Source: Allium sativum
Taxonomy: Eukaryota; Streptophyta; Magnoliopsida; Asparagales; Amaryllidaceae
Assembly: GCA_030737875.1 (NCBI GenBank)
Contig: CM060915.1
Span: forward strand, 632,588,786-632,652,785
DNA length: 64,000 nt
Direction of reading: 5' to 3'
The translations under genes were made by a program, and so were the position numbers. Under the pieces are notes generated by a model, which saw only the letters and a program-made list of their open reading frames with translations, ran no database searches and was not told the DNA's origin. This document shows, one piece after another, positions 22,299 through 33,213 of the stretch (the stretch's first letter is position 1; every line of letters begins with the position of its first letter).

Positions 22299-22507
22299 GC
22301 TACCCAATTCATGGTCTGAATCATGAATTGGGTAGCCAACAGCTAATATTCCCCTGAATATTCAAGGGAATATTACAGGGCCAATTCAGAATCGTGAGTT
22401 GGCCCGGCGAGCCGATTTTTTCGGCTCATCATGTGGCGTGCCGATTTTATCGGCGCACGTCGATAAAATCGGCTCGCCACATGATGAGCTGAAAAAATTG
22501 GCTCGCC
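22299..22507. repeat. Three successive hairpins at the transposon end
   Basis: GCTACCCAATTCATG (22299-22313) pairs with 22322-22336. AATATTCCC pairs with GGGAATATT across about 22346-22375. The third, 22406-22507, is a nearly perfect inverted repeat with ~48-base arms. It starts GGCGAGCCGATTTTTTCGGC, returns to GGCTCGCC, and has a short loop near CGCACG. Transcription would give a long double-stranded RNA. Confidence 0.85.
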
Positions 22508-22709
22508 ATTCCCACAGCTATATTTTCAACGGCTATTTCCCTACTTCTATTTCCACGTAGGGTTCACTTTCCCAACGGCTATAAAACGGTCAAAACTTTT
22601 CAAACGGCTAAATTTTCAGTTATAAATTGCTTCCATTTCACCATTGAACATCACAACATATTCACAATTCATTTCTATCTCTTTACTCTAAACAAACTCT
22701 TGCTATATA

Positions 22710-23033
22710 ATGTCATCACCATTTGGAGATTTTTCACATCCGACGATAGACGGAAGCCAGTTTTCCCAAGGCAACATGAGCAATTTATTTGGAACTCAGT
22801 CAAGCAGGCAAGGAACCATTCCGTGGACAGACGAAGAGGACATCGATCTATGCAACATCTATTGTCATTTCTCGCAAGATTCGGTGAAGGGGAACAGCCA
22901 ATCAGCCATCATGTTGTGGAAAAAAGTAAAGAACGACTTCATTCAGAAGCATCCAAAATGCCTAAGGATGTTATCGGCGATTCAAGGCCATTTTGGCAAA
23001 ATAAGACTTCAAACCCAATTTTATAAGTCATAA
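22710..23033 (+). pseudogene. Harbinger ORF1-like Myb/SANT-domain protein, truncated
   Basis: The 107-codon frame begins MSSPFGDFSHPTIDGSQFS. It contains the trihelix/Myb-like segment RQGTIPWTDEEDIDLCNIY, an SVKGNSQSA stretch and LWKKVKNDFIQKHP. These are typical of the plant Harbinger ORF1 family, often annotated as glutathione S-transferase T3-like. The DNA-binding protein normally acts with the DDE transposase. It stops at residue 107, short of the usual length of 250 or more; the end (FGKIRLQTQFYKS) looks frameshifted, and the NAM-associated C-terminus is missing. A TATA-like GGCTATAAAACGG lies about 130 bp upstream. Confidence 0.6.
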
Positions 23034-23376
23034 GTGTACAAAATAAAGATAGCGAATCCAAGCGGCATGGGAGGTGTAACACCCCGAATTTTTAATGATA
23101 TTAAAGAGAATAAATTAAATAATAATTAATTTAATATTCAGAATTAGAGGAAACGAACTGTACCATTGCATCCGTCTCAAAATTTTGGTCAAGATAGATA
23201 TTTGGTTTGTGTAAAACGGACACCGTATGAGGTAGTTATAAGGGTTTTAATTTTGTATACGCGTAGAAGAATTATATACATATGCATGAGTCAGAGGTGA
23301 GTCAGTGATGAGTCAGAATTTTATCCAAAAAGATTCAAATTCGAAAATTCGTCAGAGCTGCAAAATTCCCGCTCTT

Positions 23377-23476
23377 GGGGGTCGACCCCCCTGGAGGGGT
23401 GTCGACCTAGGGGTTGACCCCCCTGAAGGGGTGTCAACCTAGGGATCAACTCACCCACAGGGGTGTCGACACCCCT
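23377..23476. repeat. GTCGAC palindrome cluster in LTR B
   Basis: GGGGGTCGACCCCC at 23377-23390 is a perfect 14-bp palindrome. AGGGGTGTCGACACCCCT at 23459-23476 is a perfect 18-bp palindrome. Between them are imperfect copies (GTGTCGACCTAGG, GGGTTGACCCCC, GTGTCAACCTAGG). The cluster ends 40 bp upstream of the TATA box. Confidence 0.85.
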
Positions 23477-23515
23477 AGGGTTGATGTGGAAGTCGATTCC
23501 AGAGGGTTCTGCAGC

Positions 23516-23523
23516 TATAAATA
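23516..23523 (+). promoter_or_regulatory. TATA box of LTR B
   Basis: TATAAATA lies 441 bp into the LTR, close to the 487-bp spacing in LTR A. A donor-like GTGAGTTT follows at about 23676. Confidence 0.65.
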
Positions 23524-24442
23524 TGTGGCTATTTCTCATATATTTTTCATAGGAAGTCATAGAGGCCATATGCTGCTGGAGTGCGAACTGAACCGTTTTC
23601 TACAGCAAAATACTTTGCAAATCAAATTCAGAAATTCTAGATCCATTCTTTATCAATTCTCTAAACCTAACGCTGTGAGTTTCTAGTTGTTTTTAGGTTT
23701 AGATAACTGAAAGTAAATTGTGAAAGACTATGACTTTGATATGTTGTAAAGTATGATTATATGCAAGTGTTAAATCATATACTATGTCATGATAGATCTA
23801 ATTCCCTAGATCTAATACAATTTTGGTTATTCTATTATGTTGTCTATGTGGATCTTGACTTGTAACTATATTATAGTGAATGTACATCTATTGGGTAGTT
23901 GTAACATTGGCCAGATCTAGTTCTTTATGTAAATCACCTCTCACCTGTCATATTGTGATTAGTTTAAATATGTTGTAAACTTGACATGTGAAGCCATTTT
24001 TAGATCTAAACATGTTGCTATGTCACTCTAATTATGCTAGATCTAAATAGTTGGACTAGATCTCATTATGTTGCTTTTACATCGTAGTTGTCACAAGTTC
24101 ACCAATTTTGTGTCTACCTTGTTATGATGAAAATTACATGTCCACTCACCTTGTTATCACGTTCAGTTTATGTGTATGCCAAGACATATAGAAAACTATC
24201 ATCCTTTGACATATTCCCTTTTTCATTGTTGTGGATAGGCTACTTTATAACCTAGATGTCGCCAAAATACGTGCTAATACGTTAGTTAAGAAACAGGGAA
24301 AAAGGGGTTTATAATTGGCATAATTTATATAATATTGGACATACAATTCAAATAGGGAAACATAGAAATAATCACCTATATTAACATAGGTAGATTTGAA
24401 TAAAAATGGAATGTTTAGTAATTACAATTAGGAATTGTAATT

Positions 24443-24667
24443 GTACTTATGACACGAGGTTAGGTTGCATTAGTGGCGGAAGTCTGCCCGGACCCGACCG
24501 GCATATCCAGCAGCCACTAGTGTTGAACCTAATGTGGGAGGTTTAAGTACGTAAATATGAATCAGGCTATGACACGAGGTTAGTCCCAACTGTGGAATAA
24601 GTCTGCCCGGACCCGACCGACATATCCAGCATCCACATGTTGTAGGCCTAATGTGGGAGGTCTAGCC
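24443..24667 (+). other. Tandem pair of structured modules in LTR B (candidate structured RNA)
   Basis: Module 3 (24443-24550) pairs GTACTT with AAGTAC (24545-24550), TTAGGTT (24460-24466) with AACCTAA (24526-24532), and TAGTGGC (24471-24477) with GCCACTA (24513-24519). Module 4 (24565-24667) pairs GGCTA with TAGCC (24663-24667), TTAGTCC (24580-24586) with GGCCTAA (24645-24651, one mismatch), and TGTGGA (24591-24596) with TCCACA (24632-24637). Both carry CGAGG, a CTGCCCGGACCCGACCG loop and TGTGGGAGG in the same places as the modules of LTR A, but every helix differs in sequence. Confidence 0.7.
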
Positions 24668-25599
24668 CATTATAAAACCATAAATGCACATGGTAAAAGA
24701 ATTGGACTACTTAACCTAATTTAATCCATAAAGATTGTATGATTATGAACTTAAGTTAGGGTTAAGTAAATTTGGATGGGTAGTGGGTGGGTTAAGTAAA
24801 TTAGAGGGGGTGGGTAATATTTATATATAGGCCCACGAACTTAACCCAATAAGGTTATGTAATTAAAGACACCTAGTGGTATACATAACCAGTGGAAAAA
24901 TATAATAAAGTTATGTAATTAAGGACACCCTTTAGGGTAAGCATAACTGACATAGGGCTATATAATTAAAGGTATCTAAGGGTATACATAGTCAGTGGAA
25001 AACCTAGTGGGGATACAAGACAAAGGGGAGAGCTTGTATCATATTGTGTGGGACCCATTTCAATTCAGTAACGCGGAGTAGGTATCAAATAAAGAACTCC
25101 GTACTAGGCGGAGAAGGGGCACACTTACTGATTGAATATAAGAGATCCAAATGAAACAGATGGTGTGGGCAGGGAAAACCGACCGGACCATATGCGTGCA
25201 TGAGCCGGGCAGAAGGGGATAAGACGACCGTGACATCAGTAGATATGGTTGTGCACATCTTGAAAAATATGGGTTGCCACTTTAGGGAGTGACACCTCCT
25301 ACTGTGGGGCCAGCATAGGATATTTGGGGGTAGGGAGCCGGTCGATTAGGGTACACTCGGACGTATTCCCTAAGTCTACCAACTTATAGTGGAAGGGATC
25401 ATCTCATTCTAGTTATACTAGTAATAGTGCAGAGTAATCATTAGTAAGGCACATACACCTTATCTTGCTTACCTTGTCACACCTGCCATTTATGTAGTGA
25501 TCTCTCTCTTATTCACTTTATATGCCTATCATGTTGCTTTTATTTATCCACTGGCTAAAAGTAACTAGACTCGCCACACTTTATGTCTGACCCTGTTGT

Positions 25600-25631
25600 T
25601 TCTCTTTATTTTTTCCGTTCCTCCCCCCCAG
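25600..25631 (+). other. Pyrimidine tract and CAG in LTR B
   Basis: A T- and C-rich run ends in CCCCCCCAG at 25631, followed by GTTCTCAGGGAGG exactly as at 1377 and 8735 in element A. A leader-intron acceptor is possible. Confidence 0.4.
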
Positions 25632-25976
25632 GTTCTCAGGGAGGAAACACTCAGACTTAATCCAGACTCAAAAATCATCTTGCTACGAGCTACTTCTGAA
25701 GTATGGCTCAAGTTCTTATCTCTACTATGGCTTAACTCTTTTAATTGGAGAAAATTATGCTTTTTATTTACTTGTGTACTCTGATGGTGCAAGATAGAAA
25801 TTATTTTATTGTAATGGTTTTTGTGACTTATGAAATTGTGGACCATGGTATTATGCTTTATGGTTGAAATAAAATTTTAAATTTTCCGCTACTGCCTTAT
25901 TTATATCTATCTTGTAATTATTCTGTGTTTGTTTACCAATAGCGCTTCATGAAACTTAATGCATTCCCTTAGTGAG

Positions 25977-26717
25977 TGTTGACCCGCCTTTTGGAAAGGC
26001 CGTCAACCCATGGACCCATCATAGGATCGCTCAGGACTCGAGCATGGGCCTGCACAAGCCCATACCTTTAGGTCTGAGGCTCCTTGGCTCGAGGGCTCTT
26101 GGATAGAAGCGCTTCAGCCCTAAAGACCTATGCTAGGTGGTCTTGAGATCATCTTACACTACAACAATGACTTGGTCATGAGATCTATTTCATAGCCTAC
26201 TTACTTGGTCCAACTACCTATTCTAAAGCCTATAAACTTGGATCAAGCTATACTTATGCTGCCACATATTGAAGGGAACTTCTCCACGTAATCAAGACTT
26301 AGCTCCATTATTTGCTATTCGCATGGATCAACCGACACATGGCACCTCCAATTATTGAAGCCTGCTGCCTATAAATACACCAAGCAATAAAACAAAGAGG
26401 GGATCTTCTTCTTCAGCTCAGATTAGAGCTTAACTCTTTGGCTCATGCATGACTCAATCATGGTTGCCGATATCATCACAAAAAACTTGATATATTCCTC
26501 AAAAACGACTATGTAATAGAGATCCTGACGATCTCATTCATTGTATCTCCGAATTTATGATATTATTATGAGATTATAAAGTGGACGTAGGCTCGTTAAC
26601 GCCGAACCACTATAAAAATGTTGTTGTCTTGCTTTTTCTCATTTTTTATGATATTTCTTCATATATCATGCTCAAATCCGACTTTTGGACGTTGATGACC
26701 ACTTTTTGGCATCAACA
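25977..26717 (+). repeat. 5' LTR of element E
   Basis: 741 bp. A TATA box (TATAAATA) lies at 26370-26377 with AATAAAAC shortly downstream. A direct partner is at 31450-32194. Confidence 0.93.
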
Positions 26718-26720
26718 GTT

Positions 26721-26738
26721 TGGTGCTTTCACTGAGAA
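26721..26738 (+). other. Primer-binding site of element E
   Basis: TGGTGCTTTCACTGAGAA starts three bases after the LTR. It is not the tRNA-Met type of A-D; the tRNA was not identified with certainty. Confidence 0.6.
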
Positions 26739-29700
26739 AGAATTCTCAACGTCTTAAGGGTTTTGCTCAACTTTTGGATCACCAAGTCCAAGACGAAATC
26801 CTAGTTTCAGCCATCTTCAACAGCCATGCTTTCCAATACTTATGCACATACTTTGGAAAGAAGAAGTAGCAACATCTGCATAAAAAAAAACTGTTTTTTC
26901 CCCAGTTCTGGGTTCGTCCCGACTAGAAGACCAGCCAGTAATAATTGTATATTGGAAAGCTCCCTGTATGCAGCTTGGCTCGAAGCAGATCTTGGGTCTG
27001 GGTGAGATCGGTTCGAACAACCATCGTCATAGTGATGTCGGAGCTCTCCAGATCGACCGACTCCTTTGAAGCTTTCCAAGTCGACCGACTCCTTTGAAGA
27101 TCTCCAGATCGACCTGCTACGAACCAACTTTTCCAGATATACCGGCCCAGATTACTAGCAATTTCTAAAGCCCTACAGAACGACCCGAGACAAGGTCATT
27201 TTCAGAAAAAATGCATTTTTCTGATCGTTTCAGAAAACGCTCCATCTTCCAAAATCGAAAAAATTGTGCGGTGCCCGGACCCCCACCGGCGCTGCGCCCG
27301 GACTCGCTTGACGGCTCGCCTTCGGCTCGGAGCACGGCTCGCCTTCGGCTCGGCATATATTCTGGCCAACAATAACTGTAAAGACTTATCATCCAAAATT
27401 TGACGGATGGTCCGAGAATATCCACAGCAAGGTGGAAACGACTGAGTTTCTTCCAAGAGCCATCACCCCTATTTATAGAGGTTATTCAATCCTAATCGAC
27501 TGCTTTAGTCTTGCCCGAAGATCGATGAGTTAAAAGTTTGAAACACTCAAGCCATGAGGCTAGTTGATTATTTATACATCGGCTCTCATTCCCCGAAGAG
27601 GGATCAAAGACATAACTACGGATGGACGAGGCATGTCTACATTTCTAGCCTCCGTATCCCACTTCCTGACATGTAAAGGGAAAGATTTTTATAAGCATGG
27701 ATCCATTGTTCTCTTGTCGATCACAGTCTTAGCATCAACAAGATAAGATGCCACCATTAGCGATTCTGATCTAACTACCTGACCCTTATTCCTTGCCCTT
27801 GACGTGGGGACAAGAAAGTGATTCAAGGGAATCATAACCTCATCATTCACCCACAAAGGCCGCTCGACCGCCTTTATTATCCCAATAGCTCGATCAAGGT
27901 GTAATCGTTCTTGCATTGCCGCCACGCAATGATCTGAAAAGACTTCCTCCATCAACTAAAACTTCCGCAGTCATCAGAGATAGGACAAAGAAGAATGGAC
28001 TGGCAAAGGATTTGCGATACTATTCTCATTCTGAATAATACTCATTCCATTAACAGGATTATTTTTTACCCATATTTCTTATCTTTGCATGCTTTATGAG
28101 ATACTGATGTGACTAACTCATGTGAATTTATGTGGGAATGATATAGGTACCCAGAGTCTGGTACTAATCAGACTTCCACCACATGCATACAGAACTACAG
28201 AGCATTGCCATAACGAGCCCGACTAAACCGTTCGTTTACAAAACCATGTCCTCTGTCCGTGGAAAGTTATACAACTCAAGGTGGATCTGATATGACCATC
28301 CACTACTCGGCTCATGTATGGCATGACTCTAGACAATTATGCATCGATTTTTTCATTTCAAAGTCCGAATCCAACTCAGAATGGATGCGGTTCGACCGTC
28401 CATACGACCAGATCCTGCATTTGATGCCATCGAGTTACATAAATCCAAATAAAGGAGGCAACACCGCCCATCAACATACTTACTTTCCAATCATGCATTT
28501 TTCCTTTACCTTCTCCTTGAGTTATTGACATGACTAACTCATGCAAATTTGTATATGAATGATGCAGGTACCCGAGGTCTGGTACCAATCGCTCCTTCCA
28601 TAGTTTGATCGGAGGAACGTAAAGCTTTGGCGAACGTGATTCGACTACTCACCTGCTTACTATTGGCCTAACGCTAACATTCTAACATAAATGAAGTTCG
28701 ACCATTCATTCGCTGACTTTTTACCAACGACACGGGGGCAAGAGAATAGATGCACACGAGTTCGACGTGAGCTATCCACGCATGGGCATAATAATGAGGC
28801 ATCCTCAGCATCTAGCCTTTGATTTTCCAGTCAAGACATAGAAATGTATTCGGGTGTGACATAACCACTCAATAGATCAACGACTCTATCCCTTGATCTG
28901 ACGGGAAGAGTGCAACAATGTTGGGTACAATCCCATGAACGACATAACTTTTGCCTTCGATGTGGGGGCAAAAGAGAAATGTTAAGACAAGGATGATTAC
29001 GAATCGATCGCTCTCCGACAACATCCTTAACTCTTTCCCATGCTTCCGATGGGAGGAGCATAAACTCAATAGGGGTGTGAACCGACCACCCCTGATGGCG
29101 ACCTCTGCCCTTGTCGTGGGAGCAGAGGGACGATGCCAAGGCAAATGTGATCCGACTATTTGCCCGACTAACTCTAATCCTCAGAGCATGGATAGGAGTA
29201 TAATCCTAGGACGAGTGTGACGGTCGCTCCAAGATTTAAGACCACTCGATCCATAACTCTAACCCTGATCGATGAAGGGAGAGTATAAAGGACGAGCCAC
29301 GACGTCCATAACTCAAACTCTCACGACTTGAAAGAGAGTATAAATCTGTTGGGTTAGTGTGAATGGTGCACCACGACTTAAGACCGCTAAACCCATAACT
29401 CTAACTCTCACGACTTGGGAGAGAGTATTAAGGACAATGTTGCGACGTGCATGCAATCTCCATCACCCTTCAACTGAGGACAGGATTATAAAAGACTTGT
29501 AGACAGGACGTTCGAACGACTTAACTCGGTTCCCACCAACGCTGGGGGCACGGGCATATACTTCTGAATTACCTTCAAACACGCTTCGGACGCGACCCGT
29601 GTTTCAAAGTTAAATAGAGGCTACAAACACTATACCTCCAAACTACGACACCTGACACTTTGACGTTTAATAGTTATATGCTAGATAGTTTAGCACTTAA

Positions 29701-31431
29701 CATGTTTTTATTTTAAGCTAGACTTGTTTGTCACATAAAAGTTGACTTAGTAACTGGCAAATTAAATGAATTATTCTATTCGAATCGCAGGTTTATGTAC
29801 TGATACAAAACAAGGATGCAAGGATATACCCGTGTACAATAATAAAGGGCCACGTTCAAAGTGCTGACGTCAACGCCTAATGACAGACTTACCACACGAC
29901 TCAAGACAACGACCGAAAGGACGCCTTGGGAGTGGATGTTCAATAACATATCACGCGATTTAAGGCTACATGTGGACCACGAAAGGGGTGCAGAGTGACC
30001 ACCCAATGACTAACCCCAATCTACTTCCCAATGGGAAGGGGAAGAATGAGATCATTCATAGTGACTACAGTCTGACCTCTGGCAGCCCAACTTCGATCCT
30101 TAGAGCTTGGATGGGAGAGCAGAAACCAGTATGGGCTGAGTACCAACAAATTATTTTGCATCCAACTCTAACTCACGACATGATGAGGAAGTATGAATCC
30201 TAAGAAGGCATGGATTTGAATTCCGCTACTCAGTCAAGCCCCCAATGACTAGGGACGAAGAGTGCGAGCCATGAAAAGCATGAATCTACTACTCGACTAC
30301 TCTATGCACATTCTCAACCTCTTAAAGTTTCGCAGGATCCCAAATCACAGCGGAAATGATGACCTCAATGGAACCGAATGTGAAGAGAAACTCAACAAGA
30401 GAATGATGACCATTTTGGATTATGCTAAAATACGAACAAAGGGGTTCGACTAACACCCTAGCAACGTTCATTCGCTTGCAATTTGGTAAACTTACTAAAT
30501 TTTGTGACTATTCATATAAGAGTAACCAAGTTCATCACGCTCGATGAGGCGATCCTCACTTTCCGACTAAGGTGAAGAAACAATGCCTAGACAAGTGTGA
30601 TTCGACTGCTCGTATGTTCAACTCTAACTCTCACTGACTCGAGAGAGAGTATAAAACGGCTTGGGTCGGCTAAGACTACCAAACCTGCAACTCTAACCAG
30701 AAACAGCGACGGAGAGTATAAAGGCTTAAGGACTGGACGCCTGACTGACTTAGCTCAACCCCCACTGATGTTGGGGGCATGAGCACTGGCTTCGTTTATT
30801 CCCCACTAACGCTGTGGGTATGAGCGTCAGCTTACAGAGTGGCTTTGAACACGTCCTTGACTTGACACGTGATTCAAAGAATATAAACTATACCTTCGGA
30901 CCATGACACGATTTGTCTTACTCATTCAAGCGAGACTGCTTATGTGTTCGACATGACTGGACTCATTCATTCAAGCGAGACTGCTTATGTGTTCGACATG
31001 ACTGGACTCACTCATTCTAGCGAGACTGCTTATGAGTTCAACATTACTTGACCTTACACTTGATCATGTCCTCGACTTGCATAAGAAGATGACACCATTT
31101 GGCAAAGACTATTTATGAACGACCATATGCAGAAGCCAGCGGCCCATCTTGACTTATGATGATTTCATTCGACCTCTTGACTCGACAAGGCGTAAGTGAT
31201 TACCTGATCATCTCAACTACTCTAGCCTCGAACTTTGGCTCGATAGGTACCACGGATGATGGTGTGACACATGACATGATGTTTGCACAAAGAAAAGAAA
31301 AGAAAAAAGAATTCAAGCTTCAGGACTACTCCTAAAGACATGAAAATTCAACATTGCTTTCCCGGAGATGAATGACATTCCAAAGAGATGCAGTTCGACT
31401 TATTCAAAGTACATCCTGTCTGCCACACAAT
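26739..31431 (+). other. Non-coding interior of element E
   Basis: No gag or pol similarity was found on either strand. The interior is built of degenerate repeats. Blocks around 28113-28172 and 28531-28590 share GACTAACTCATG and GGTACCC-GAG-TCTGGTAC phrases about 418 bp apart. Between 29200 and 30780 the phrase AACTCTAACTCTCACGACTT with GAGAGAGTATAA recurs several times. Around 30760-30840 the phrase CCCACTRAYGYTG with GGGGCATGAGC recurs. The open frames are chance products. Confidence 0.65.
30920..31050 (+). repeat. 45-bp tandem repeat, three units, in element E
   Basis: Units at 30920-30960 (41 bp), 30961-31005 and 31006-31050 share ACTCATTC-AAGCGAGACTGC and TATGTGTTCGACATGACTGG. The third unit is more diverged. 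Confidence 0.85.
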
Positions 31432-31433
31432 GT

Positions 31434-31449
31434 ACTTTGGGGGGAAAAG
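31434..31449 (+). other. Polypurine tract of element E
   Basis: TTTGGGGGGAAAAG directly precedes the 3' LTR. Confidence 0.8.
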
Positions 31450-32194
31450 TGTTGACCCGCCTTTTGGAAAGGCCATCAACCCATGGACCCATCATAGGAT
31501 CGCTCAGGACTCGAGCATGGGCCTGCACAAGCCCATACCTTTAGGCCTGAGGCTCCTTGGCTCGAGGGCTCTTGGATAGAAGTACTTCAGCCCTAAATAC
31601 CTATGCTAGGTGGTCTTGAGATCATCTTACACTACAACAATGACTTGGTCATGAGATCTATTTCATAGCCTACTTACTTGGTCCAACTACCTATTCTAAA
31701 GCCTATAAACTTGGATCAAGCTATACTTATGCTGCCACATATTGAAGGGAACTTCTCCACGTAATCAAGACTTAGCTCCATTATTTGCTATTCGCATGGA
31801 TCAACCGACACATGGCACCTCCAATTATTGAAGCCTGCTGCCTATAAATACACCAAGCAATAAAACAAAGAGGGGATCTTCTTCTTCAGCTCATATTAGA
31901 GCTTAACTCTTTGGCCCATGCATGACTCAATCATGGTTGCCGACCACTATCATCACAAAAAACTTGATATATTCCTCACAAACGACTATGTAATAGAGAT
32001 CCTGACGATCTCATTCATTGTATCTCCGAATTTATGATATTATTATGAGATTATAAAGTGGATGTAGGCTCGTTAACGCCGAACCACTATAAAAATGTTG
32101 TGGTCTTGCTTTTTCTAATTTTTTCTGATATTTCTTCATATATCATGCTCAAATCCGACTTTTGGCCGTTGATGACCACTTTTTGGCGTCAACA
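31450..32194 (+). repeat. 3' LTR of element E
   Basis: 745 bp, about 98 percent identical by eye to 25977-26717. The TATA box is at 31843-31850. It is followed by the GTGAG duplication and the last 27 bp of LTR B. Confidence 0.93.
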
Positions 32195-32228
32195 GTGAGT
32201 GACATTAACGGACATGGGGTGTCACACT

Positions 32229-32240
32229 TGGTATCAGAGC
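32229..32240 (+). other. Primer-binding site of element B
   Basis: TGGTATCAGAGC lies two bases after the end of LTR B at 32226, the same spacing as in element A. Confidence 0.9.
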
Positions 32241-32403
32241 TGAAGGTTACCAGATTAGATAAAAGTTTTTGGAAATTATTTTCAAAAAGGTTTTAAAAGA
32301 AAGCATTTTCAAAAGAAAAGTCTGTTTTGAAAAACATTCCCAAAAAAGCCATATTATTATCCTTCGGTCCTTTATCTAAATTTCTTCCTTTTCCTTTTTT
32401 CAG

Positions 32404-33213
32404 CATGTCTGGGGAACAAAACATCCCTAATATCCCAGAGGGAATCACAATACCCAGATGGTTCCGTAGGTATTTGGAGGCCACGACGCCTGCCGAAGGC
32501 CAAGGAAATGTTCCTCCCCCAGCTGCACCAGTTATTCCTCCTTCCCCTCCAAGAGATGACAACTTTGCCAAGATCTGCAAAGACTTCCGGGCTATGGGAG
32601 GAAGGCCATTCCATGGGAACGAGACATTCGTAGAAGCTCAGAATTGGCTTAAGGAGACCGAGGACTTATTCGTAATCTTTGAAGTGGAGGACTGAAGAAA
32701 GATTCAGTTAGTTGCTTGGCTGTTAAAGGACGAAGCCTCATTTTGGTGGGAAGTCACCCAAGTTGGACGTCCGGTGGAAACTTGGAAAGATTTTAGACAG
32801 AGCTTTGAAATGAAATTTATTTCCCAAGCTGAGAGAAGCATACAGATGGAGAGGTTCTTAACACTCAAACAAGGAAATTTGACGGTGAAGGAGTATGTGA
32901 ACAAGTTCAACCAACTGGCAAGGTTTGGGTTAGAGTTGGTGGATACACCGCACAAAAGGCATTGCGGTTTGCTAAAGGGATGAATGAGCCTCTGCATGGT
33001 TTAGCCATGTCCCATATTCCAATGAGGGCCACTTTTGAAAAGCTTGTTGATATGGCCCTAATGCATGAGGAGGACAAGGGAGAGAAGGAGGCAAAGACTG
33101 AGGGGACATCGCAGAATAGGAAGGTGTGGCCCAAGAAGGGGCAGCAACAGAAACAACCACAGCAGGAACAGCAAAAGAAAGGAGGAAATGATGACAAAGG
33201 CAGGGATAAGTGA
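32404..33213 (+). pseudogene. gag of element B, broken
   Basis: The start ATG lies 40 bases after the end of a T-rich leader; the protein begins MSGEQNIPNIPEGITIPRWF and aligns with the gag start of element A. A proline-rich linker and the capsid-like domain ([44 protein letters not shown]) follow. Damage consists of an in-frame TGA at 32693-32695, a frameshift near 32957 and an in-frame TGA at 33211-33213 just before the zinc knuckles. It cannot give a full gag product without readthrough. Confidence 0.88.

Larger units (their letters stand above)
22285..23074 (+). mobile_element. PIF/Harbinger-like DNA transposon, left end, cut by element B
   Basis: It starts GAGCAACTCCAACAG after a TTAA context, close to the GAGCATCTCCAACAG terminal type common in plant Harbinger/Tourist elements and compatible with a 3-bp TAA/TTA target. 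Three subterminal hairpins and an ORF1-type Myb-like frame follow. Element B begins at 23075 and removes the rest from view; the right end would lie beyond B, outside the window. Family assignment rests on terminus and ORF1 only. Confidence 0.6.
23075..25976 (+). repeat. 5' LTR of element B, left part (2,902 bp)
   Basis: Landmarks are in the same order as in LTR A: an ACCATTGCATCCGTCTC word near 23162, a GTCGAC palindrome cluster (23377-23476), a TATA box (23516-23523), a pair of structured modules (24443-24667) and a pyrimidine-CAG site (25631). Overall sequence similarity to LTR A is low apart from these landmarks. The last 27 bp of the LTR lie at 32200-32226, beyond element E. Confidence 0.88.
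25977..32194 (+). mobile_element. Large non-coding LTR element E (LARD-like, 6.2 kb) inside LTR B
   Basis: LTRs of 741 and 745 bp begin TGTTGACCCGCC and end in TCAACA. The 5-bp flank GTGAG is found on both sides (25972-25976 and 32195-32199). A TGGTGC primer site follows the left LTR and a GGGGGGAAAAG tract precedes the right LTR. The 4.7-kb interior encodes nothing recognisable, as in large retrotransposon derivatives. By eye the LTRs differ at about 15 bases plus one 4-bp indel. Confidence 0.93.

Noticed and set aside
25596..25846. Open frames on both strands around the pyrimidine tract of LTR B
   Set aside because: They overlap the conserved non-coding landmark and have no coding features.
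29776..30203. Overlapping frames in the interior of element E
   Set aside because: No gag or pol motif in any of them; the region consists of degenerate repeats and frames are short and on both strands.
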